Shown here: positions 4,936-10,000 of the stretch, piece after piece
Position numbering within the stretch: the first letter of the stretch is position 1
Layout: each line of letters starts with the position of its first letter
Source of the DNA: Nitrospira sp.
GTDB taxonomy: Bacteria; Nitrospirota; Nitrospiria; Nitrospirales; Nitrospiraceae
Reading direction: 5' to 3'
DNA: 10,000 nucleotides
Assembly (NCBI GenBank): GCA_020216985.1
Contig: JAIWOH010000215.1
Location: 1 to 10,000 of the forward strand
Made by a program: the position numbers and the translations under genes
Notes under the pieces: generated by a model
What the model was told of the DNA's origin: nothing
The model's database searches: none
The model's input: only the letters and a program-made list of their open reading frames with translations

Positions 4936-7593
4936 TCAGGCCGTAGAAGAGCTGTGTTGCGGCTGTGTCAAACGGACCGTTCCGGCTCCCGCGTCCAATC
5001 GGACGATTTGTCCGTCTTTGAGCAGTGAGCGCGCGCCCCTGACGTTGGCGACGGTCGGAATTCCATATTCCCGGGCGATGATGGCTCCGTGAGACAAGGT
5101 GCCTCCCATCTCAGCGATGACTCCTCCGGCGATTCCGAAGAGAGGGGCCATGCCGGGATCGATGACCGGGATGACGAGAATCTCTCCGGCTTGGACGGAG
5201 GCCCAGTCGTTGGGTGAACGAAGCACGCGGACCGGCCCGGTCGCGACGCCGGCGCTGATGGGCACACCGGAGAGGAGATCCGATCGATCGTGATCGTCGG
5301 GTGCCGCAAGGCGAACGCGAGCCGTTTCCCAATCGCGGATCGTGTCGGGCGGATGGACATGGGCGTTGTGCGCTCGCTCAAGGCGGCGTGTTCGGATCAC
5401 CGAACGCCAGTCGCGCTCTTGCCCCTCGGCGAGGTCGGTCGTCTCTTGAAGCGTCATGAAAAACACGTCATTCGGATCGTCGAGGATTCGCCGTGAGACG
5501 AGCAAACCGCCGGCGTGCAGCAAAAGCCGGCGGATGGCCGAGGAAAAGTACATCAGGTGATGGCGGTTCGCCTCACGAAGCGCGAAAAAGCGACAGAGGC
5601 GTCGGCGCCACCACAGGTACATCCACCATCGATGCAGTTTCCATCCCATGCGCTGTTTGATTTCGTGGAGCGCCTCGGCTCGCACGCGGGCTTGACGGGA
5701 TAGGATGTCGTCCGGCTCCGACGATGCCGTTCTGAGTTGCGTCCGTAACAGGGCGAGGATCGCCTCCGGATTGTCGGCGAGACGTGGCGACATGATGTCG
5801 GATTCCCCCACGCCGCGGTGGCCGTAGTCTTCCAGATAGGATTCGAACGCACGGAGAAAGGCCGTACCCATGAGAGCCTCGCGGAAACCGGATGGGTTCC
5901 ATGGGTCGGTCGTGAAGAAGGCGGAGGCCGCCGACTCGTGCCGAGCGATATGGACGAGTTCGGCAAGGCGGATGATCTGCTGCGCGCTGATCACGGTGCC
6001 CTGCCCCTGGAGCGCCGCATTGGATAGGGCTCTCCAGTCTGGTCCCAGCCATCGGGGCAACAGGTGATTCATCACCTGAAGACACTGAGCGACTCCGCCG
6101 GCGATCCCGAAGGTTAATTCGTGCGTTCGAATCCAGGTGCTCAGCTCCTCTATGCGAGCGAGGCTTTCGTGAAGAGAAAGCCGGCTGATTTGTTGCGGAT
6201 TGCATTGTTCCGCCATCTTCTTCTTCATCTCGGCGAACCACGTCGGTCCATGAACGACCGCGCGCCGCATTTCCATCACCATGAGGAGGCCGGCTCGCAG
6301 GAACGCCGGCCAGCCCAGTGGCTCGACAGGAGGGGGAGCCGCGATCGATTCCCCGCCCATATGTTCGGACAGAAGCGACGGGTCGCTTCGCAACTGCGCC
6401 TGCAGCATATGAAACAAGGTGACGTTGAGATACGGGCGCCCGTAAAACACGCGAGTGGAGGACAGCCCGGCCGGAATCCGGCAACCCAGCTTGCGGTAGG
6501 GAGCGACGATGTGTTCCTCCATGAACCGTTCCATGAGAGAAAGGCCGAGCGGACTGGGAAGGTCGGGCATCGTTTCTTTGAGATTCGTGCGCGACCACTC
6601 GCAGTCGTCGTTGGTGAATTCCGCTGAAGGACGGATCCCGGTGATGGGCCGGGCTTGCAGGATCCAGAGTTTGCCGGAATCGATCGCCCATTCCAGATCG
6701 ACGGGGAAGCCGAATGTCCTTTCGACCTCTTTGGCCGTGCGCGCCAGTTCGAGCAGTTGTTCGTCGGAAAGGGACGGTCGTTCCTGATCCGATTCAGGAA
6801 TCGGTTCATGGCGCAGCCCATCCTCGGCGACCGTCAACCTGCTTGATTTGCGGGCGATGGTCCGACGTCGAATCCAAACCGGTTGTCGATCGGCGCCGAT
6901 TTGGACGACGTATTGGTCGGGCGTCGCTTGCCCATCGACGAGCGGCGCCGCCAAGCCGGGAACGGCGTCGACGAGAATCTGGAACGACCGACCCGTGATC
7001 GGATGGATGGAGTGGGCGACGCCGGCGGCAACGGCATCGAGCATCGGCTGAATGACGACCGCCATCGAGGGAGCCGACTGAGAAGGATCCCGTTCGATGG
7101 TGTACCGCAGGACTCGTTCGTGCCAGAGCGATGCCCAGAGGTCCTTTATCGCGGTGTCGAGGCGGTCCGTGGGAACGCCGAGGTGGGTGCGGTAGAGCCC
7201 GGCGAAACTGGAATGGCCGGCGTCTTCGTTGGTCGCGGATGATCGAACGGCCCATCGCGTGGAGGACAATGTTTCGGATGATGCCGAAAGGGTTCGGAGA
7301 GCTGTGATGCATTGAGCCGCCAGGTCGGAGACGTCCAGTGCTCGGATGCGTGATTGTCGGTCCAGGAGCAAGGCGTTCCGCTCCGCTTCCGACAGCACCA
7401 TGGCAAGCTTCCAGTCCTGCCCTGCATCCAGTCCCGACCGTTTGAGCGATCGGTCATAGGCTTCCGTCGTCAGGCAAAGACCGGGAGGAACAGAAAAGCC
7501 GCAAGACAGGAGTCGAGCAAGGCCTGCGGCCTTTCCCCCGGCAAGCGCCGGATCGATGCAGCGAGATAAAGGGAGAACGAGAGGCTGGGTCAT
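4936..7593 (-). CDS. PEP-synthase-like phosphotransferase (ATP-grasp, central, and phosphohistidine domains)
   Basis: This protein of about 885 residues belongs to the PEP synthase / pyruvate phosphate dikinase family, in which ATP phosphorylates a swivelling histidine that passes phosphate to the substrate. Residues 1-320 form the ATP-grasp domain: GGKAAGL at about 20-26, RSSATNED at about 118-125, FAGLYRTHLG, GVAHSIHPITG, and the end motif LEWAID then LQARPIT (E302, Q314, R316). Residues from about 330 to 770 are a large helical central domain starting with WSRTNLKETMPDLPSPLG. The last 100 hold the phosphohistidine domain, with GGTLSHGAIIAREYGIP placing the catalytic His at about 836. True PEP synthase has a C-terminal pyruvate-binding TIM barrel, which is absent here. 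The layout and length instead match rifampin phosphotransferase-like proteins, but the acceptor is unknown. The ATG at 7593 follows an in-frame TTG at 7596. There is no strong ribosome binding site and the gap to the glycerate kinase gene is 15 nt, suggesting co-transcription. Confidence 0.82.
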   Translation of the reverse strand: MTQPLVLPLSRCIDPALAGGKAAGLARLLSCGFSVPPGLCLTTEAYDRSLKRSGLDAGQDWKLAMVLSEAERNALLLDRQSRIRALDVSDLAAQCITALRTLSASSETLSSTRWAVRSSATNEDAGHSSFAGLYRTHLGVPTDRLDTAIKDLWASLWHERVLRYTIERDPSQSAPSMAVVIQPMLDAVAAGVAHSIHPITGRSFQILVDAVPGLAAPLVDGQATPDQYVVQIGADRQPVWIRRRTIARKSSRLTVAEDGLRHEPIPESDQERPSLSDEQLLELARTAKEVERTFGFPVDLEWAIDSGKLWILQARPITGIRPSAEFTNDDCEWSRTNLKETMPDLPSPLGLSLMERFMEEHIVAPYRKLGCRIPAGLSSTRVFYGRPYLNVTLFHMLQAQLRSDPSLLSEHMGGESIAAPPPVEPLGWPAFLRAGLLMVMEMRRAVVHGPTWFAEMKKKMAEQCNPQQISRLSLHESLARIEELSTWIRTHELTFGIAGGVAQCLQVMNHLLPRWLGPDWRALSNAALQGQGTVISAQQIIRLAELVHIARHESAASAFFTTDPWNPSGFREALMGTAFLRAFESYLEDYGHRGVGESDIMSPRLADNPEAILALLRTQLRTASSEPDDILSRQARVRAEALHEIKQRMGWKLHRWWMYLWWRRRLCRFFALREANRHHLMYFSSAIRRLLLHAGGLLVSRRILDDPNDVFFMTLQETTDLAEGQERDWRSVIRTRRLERAHNAHVHPPDTIRDWETARVRLAAPDDHDRSDLLSGVPISAGVATGPVRVLRSPNDWASVQAGEILVIPVIDPGMAPLFGIAGGVIAEMGGTLSHGAIIAREYGIPTVANVRGARSLLKDGQIVRLDAGAGTVRLTQPQHSSSTA

Positions 7594-7608
7594 CAAGCGG
7601 GATGGTAC

Positions 7609-8952
7609 CTAGAGCAATAGCAACAGGTAAAGGTCATTGACGTTGGTGCCCGTCGGTCCTGTGTAGATATGGCACCCCAGGGCGCGCAGAGCGGGGTAGG
7701 TATCGTGACGGTTCAGAGCCGAGAGCAAATCCACTCCGAGCGATCGGGCCCGCACAACGGTGTTTCCCGTGACCACTGCGCCGGCGGCGTCGGTCGGTCC
7801 ATCGGTTCCATCGGATCCCACCGCCGCCAGCCAGGCTCGGGGCATTCCGTGAAGATGAAAGGCCGCGGCGGTCGCGAATTCCTGAGCCCGTCCTCCCTTT
7901 CCCCGTCCCGTCACCGTGACGGTCGGTTCGCCGCCTGCGATCAGGCAGGCGGGCCGCCGCAAGCCGTCATGGCTGGTGAGGAGTCGTCTGGCCGCGTTCA
8001 CGAATCGCGCTGCTTCCGTTCCGGCCTCCCCTATAATGGGTGACGGGAGGAGCCGGACGCGAAGTCCCGCTTGCCTGGCCATCGCGGCGACGGCCTCGAT
8101 CATGTTCCGGTTGCTGCCGATGATCACATGACGCACTCGGCGCAGTCGGCTCGCACCGGGCTTGAGCGTCTCCGGGACCTTGCCTTTCAACCCTTGGAGG
8201 AGATGTCGGCGTACGGCAAGGGGTACGGCCCGCCAAATCCTATATCGTTTCAGGACGGCTATGGCGTCGCCGAATGTAGTCTCATCCGGCGCCGTCGGTC
8301 CAGAGCCGATCGTGCCGAGGTCATCACCGATGACGTCCGAGAGAACGAAGGTGACGACGGCGGCTTTCGTACTTTGCGCGAGACCGCCGCCCTTCAACCG
8401 GGAGAGGTGTTTACGAACCGCATTGACCTCGTCGATCGAGGCGCCGCTCCTGAGCAGGAGATCCGTCGTCCGTTGTTTGTCGGCTAGAGTGAGGCCTGGT
8501 ACGGGGGCGGGCAAGAGACTTGATGCGCCGCCGGAAAGCAACACAATGAGCAGATCATGGGACGTGAGGCCGCCGGCCAAGGCCTTGATCCGCTCCGCGG
8601 CTCGCAGTCCCGCGTGATCCGGTATGGGGTGAGCCGCCTCGACGACGGTGATGCGCCCAAGCGGGGCACCATGCCCGGTCTTGACCACGACGAGTCCTCC
8701 CTCGATCCGTGCTCCCAAAATGGACTCCAGCGACTGGGCCATGCGCGCCGAGGCCTTGCCGGCACCCACGATGACGAGGCGGTCATAATGGGATAGGTCA
8801 TAGACGTGCCGTCCTATTCGCAACAGTCGACCTTGACGGGACACGTTGTGAAACAGTCCGTGGCCGGGATCGGCGGCGCGCAGCCCTGCCATGATCAACG
8901 TTCGAAGCAGCGGTCTGGCGGCGGAAGGGGGAAGGCGAAGCGGAAGAGCCAT
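7609..8952 (-). CDS. Glycerate 2-kinase (class II, MOFRL domain)
   Basis: This 447-residue enzyme matches class II glycerate kinases (GckA/TtuD type, DUF4147 plus MOFRL), which phosphorylate D-glycerate with ATP to 2-phosphoglycerate. Visible motifs are IVGAGKASARMA with the expected catalytic lysine K66, LLSGGASSLLPAP at 138-150, NAVRKHLSRLKGGGLA at 177-192, LSDVIGDDLGTIGSGPT at 204-220, GGEPTVTVTGRGKGGRAQE at about 340-358, GSDGTDGPTDAAGA at 379-392, and the closing TGPTGTNVNDLYL. Every expected block is present, so the gene looks intact. The ATG at 8952 lies 4 nt past the stop of the upstream transglycosylase gene, and no Shine-Dalgarno sequence stands out, so translation may rely on coupling. 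2-phosphoglycerate feeds enolase and PEP, which would suit a photorespiration-like or serine-glyoxylate salvage role. The pathway assignment is inference. Confidence 0.93.
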   Translation of the reverse strand: MALPLRLPPSAARPLLRTLIMAGLRAADPGHGLFHNVSRQGRLLRIGRHVYDLSHYDRLVIVGAGKASARMAQSLESILGARIEGGLVVVKTGHGAPLGRITVVEAAHPIPDHAGLRAAERIKALAGGLTSHDLLIVLLSGGASSLLPAPVPGLTLADKQRTTDLLLRSGASIDEVNAVRKHLSRLKGGGLAQSTKAAVVTFVLSDVIGDDLGTIGSGPTAPDETTFGDAIAVLKRYRIWRAVPLAVRRHLLQGLKGKVPETLKPGASRLRRVRHVIIGSNRNMIEAVAAMARQAGLRVRLLPSPIIGEAGTEAARFVNAARRLLTSHDGLRRPACLIAGGEPTVTVTGRGKGGRAQEFATAAAFHLHGMPRAWLAAVGSDGTDGPTDAAGAVVTGNTVVRARSLGVDLLSALNRHDTYPALRALGCHIYTGPTGTNVNDLYLLLLL

Positions 8953-8956
8953 GGGG

Positions 8957-9973
8957 CTAGGGGAGTTTGTCCTGCTTGAAACACCGGTTCGGGCAGGTCT
9001 GACGCGGAACTCGAATTTGGTAGGTGCCGCGAGGCAGCACGTCCTTTTTGAATTCGGGGTTGAGCAGTTTGAGCTCCAGAAAATAGGTGCCGAATTCTTC
9101 GGCGATCGACGTAAGCGTTCGTTGCGGTTCCTTGACGTTCACGGTGACGGTTTCCGTCTCCAGCGGAAGATAGAGATCCTTTTTGCTCAATCCCAGGTAT
9201 TTCTCCGGTTGGGAATAGATCTCTTTGGCCGCGATGATCCGCGGCACGTAGCGCATGGTTTCGCGAGGGGCGTGGAGCTTCCAGTAATCGCTGACCCGCT
9301 GCTCTTTGAGCAGCTTGCGGACGCGCTCTTCGCCGGCGTTGTAGGACGCCATGGCCAGAAACCAATCGTTTTGGTGAAAGTCCTTGAGGTACGACAGGTA
9401 TTTGACCGCCGCCTCCGTCGAAAGCTCAAGGTTTCGGCGCTCGTCCAGGACCGCATCGCTTTTCAAACTGTAGCGTCGCCCCGTGGACGGGATAAACTGC
9501 CACGGACCCGAGGCCTTGGCTTTGGAATAAGCCGCCGCGATACATTTGCTCTCGACGAGCAGCATGTACTTGAGATCGTCGGGCAAGCCGGCGTCGGCCA
9601 GTTGTTTTTCGGCCGGAGGGAAGCACCGTCCGGTTCGTTTAGCCAGGATGATGCTTTCTCCCTCGTTGGCCAGGAACTGATAGAACTCATATTCGATTCG
9701 TTCCCGGACCTGCCAGTTGTCCAACGGAACCGGCATGCCCGCGAAGGTCATTTTCTCAGGTAACTTGAACGAACTGAGAAAGTAGCGCTGATGTTCCCGC
9801 TTGATCTCCGGTAGGATGACCAGGCGGTCTTCGGAATCGGCTTGCTCGTCCTGTTGTTCGGGAGGGAAAAGGCCCCGCTCATTTTCCGATTGATCCGACG
9901 CTGAGACCACCCATCCGTTGTTCAAAAAGAAGGAACAAAAGAACGCCGCCGCGAGCAGGGTCTTCAGGATCAT
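8957..9973 (-). CDS. Exported lytic transglycosylase, MltD-like, with degenerate LysM-like tail
   Basis: This 338-residue protein begins with a signal peptide: a Lys at residue 4, a hydrophobic core LLAAAFFCSFFL, and a likely cleavage after VSA at residue 25. It should act on peptidoglycan in the periplasm, cutting the MurNAc-GlcNAc bond to form 1,6-anhydro ends. The SLT domain spans about 120-260. The catalytic glutamate is E141 in LLVESKC. It is followed by SGPWQFIPSTGRRYSL at 155-170, MASYNAGEERV at about 208-218, and YVPRIIAAKEIY at 242-253, all typical of the MltD family. Residues 276-323 resemble a worn LysM module, with VTVNV, then LLNPEF and IRVP. The mature part has four cysteines: C117, C144, C327 and C331. 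No lipobox is seen, unlike E. coli MltD. The start is fixed by AGGAG 7 nt upstream. It is the first gene of the minus-strand run visible here. Confidence 0.88.
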   Translation of the reverse strand: MILKTLLAAAFFCSFFLNNGWVVSASDQSENERGLFPPEQQDEQADSEDRLVILPEIKREHQRYFLSSFKLPEKMTFAGMPVPLDNWQVRERIEYEFYQFLANEGESIILAKRTGRCFPPAEKQLADAGLPDDLKYMLLVESKCIAAAYSKAKASGPWQFIPSTGRRYSLKSDAVLDERRNLELSTEAAVKYLSYLKDFHQNDWFLAMASYNAGEERVRKLLKEQRVSDYWKLHAPRETMRYVPRIIAAKEIYSQPEKYLGLSKKDLYLPLETETVTVNVKEPQRTLTSIAEEFGTYFLELKLLNPEFKKDVLPRGTYQIRVPRQTCPNRCFKQDKLP

Positions 9974-9980
9974 TCCTGCA

Positions 9981-9988
9981 CTCCTCTC
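9981..9988 (-). promoter_or_regulatory. Ribosome binding site of the transglycosylase gene
   Basis: The minus strand reads GAGAGGAG, with its AGGAG ending 7 nt before the ATG at 9973. It is the strongest ribosome binding site of the minus-strand run and supports the start chosen. Confidence 0.8.
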
Positions 9989-10000
9989 CGTCCGTTGAAA

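Noticed and set aside
4715..5092. 125-residue plus-strand ORF spanning the gap and the end of the PEP-synthase-like gene
   Set aside because: Its second half is antisense to the phosphohistidine domain, and its first part has no family resemblance.
5573..6691. 372-residue minus-strand ORF in another frame inside the PEP-synthase-like gene
   Set aside because: It is rich in Arg, Ser and Pro with no domain, as expected for an out-of-frame reading of a GC-rich gene. The main frame has clear family motifs throughout.
7908..7922. Inverted repeat CCGTCAC-C-GTGACGG
   Set aside because: It lies within the glycerate kinase coding sequence and encodes the conserved TVTVTG stretch, so the repeat of Thr-Val codons explains it.
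8891..9763. 290-residue plus-strand ORF opposite the transglycosylase gene
   Set aside because: The minus strand there encodes a protein with a signal peptide, catalytic motifs and a strong ribosome binding site. The plus-strand translation has no recognisable motif and reflects high GC.

Overview
This GC-rich window is ordinary chromosomal DNA packed with housekeeping genes. I count nine protein genes in two blocks of opposite strand. No RNA gene, insertion sequence, prophage or CRISPR array was seen. The gene set suggests a Nitrospira-like bacterium: an LL-diaminopimelate aminotransferase lysine route, a PilZ protein with an N-terminal zinc ribbon, an MltD-type transglycosylase, and a glycerate 2-kinase beside a PEP-synthase-like enzyme. 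That lineage is an inference from protein style and gene content, because no search was possible.

The left block (about 195-3656, plus strand) carries a class I glutamine amidotransferase-like protein, dapL (lysine and peptidoglycan precursor synthesis), folK (folate synthesis) and panC (pantothenate/CoA synthesis). folK and panC overlap by an ATGA stop/start, so they are probably translated together. dapL has its own strong ribosome binding site.

The right block (3653-9973, minus strand) reads from right to left. It holds an exported lytic transglycosylase, then a glycerate 2-kinase 4 nt downstream, then a three-domain PEP-synthase-like phosphotransferase 15 nt further on. A gap of about 330 nt follows. 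After it come a MazG-like nucleotide pyrophosphohydrolase and a zinc-ribbon/PilZ protein, which overlap each other by 67 nt. The two blocks converge at 3653-3656, where panC and the PilZ gene end in the same CTAG.

The points most worth a second look are: the rifampin-phosphotransferase-like domain layout of the 886-residue enzyme and its coupling to glycerate kinase; the altered c-di-GMP motif (E in place of D/N) in the PilZ protein; a perfect 18-bp palindrome in the only sizeable intergenic gap; and the extreme gene packing at the convergent junction. I found no clear evidence of a wholly new system here.
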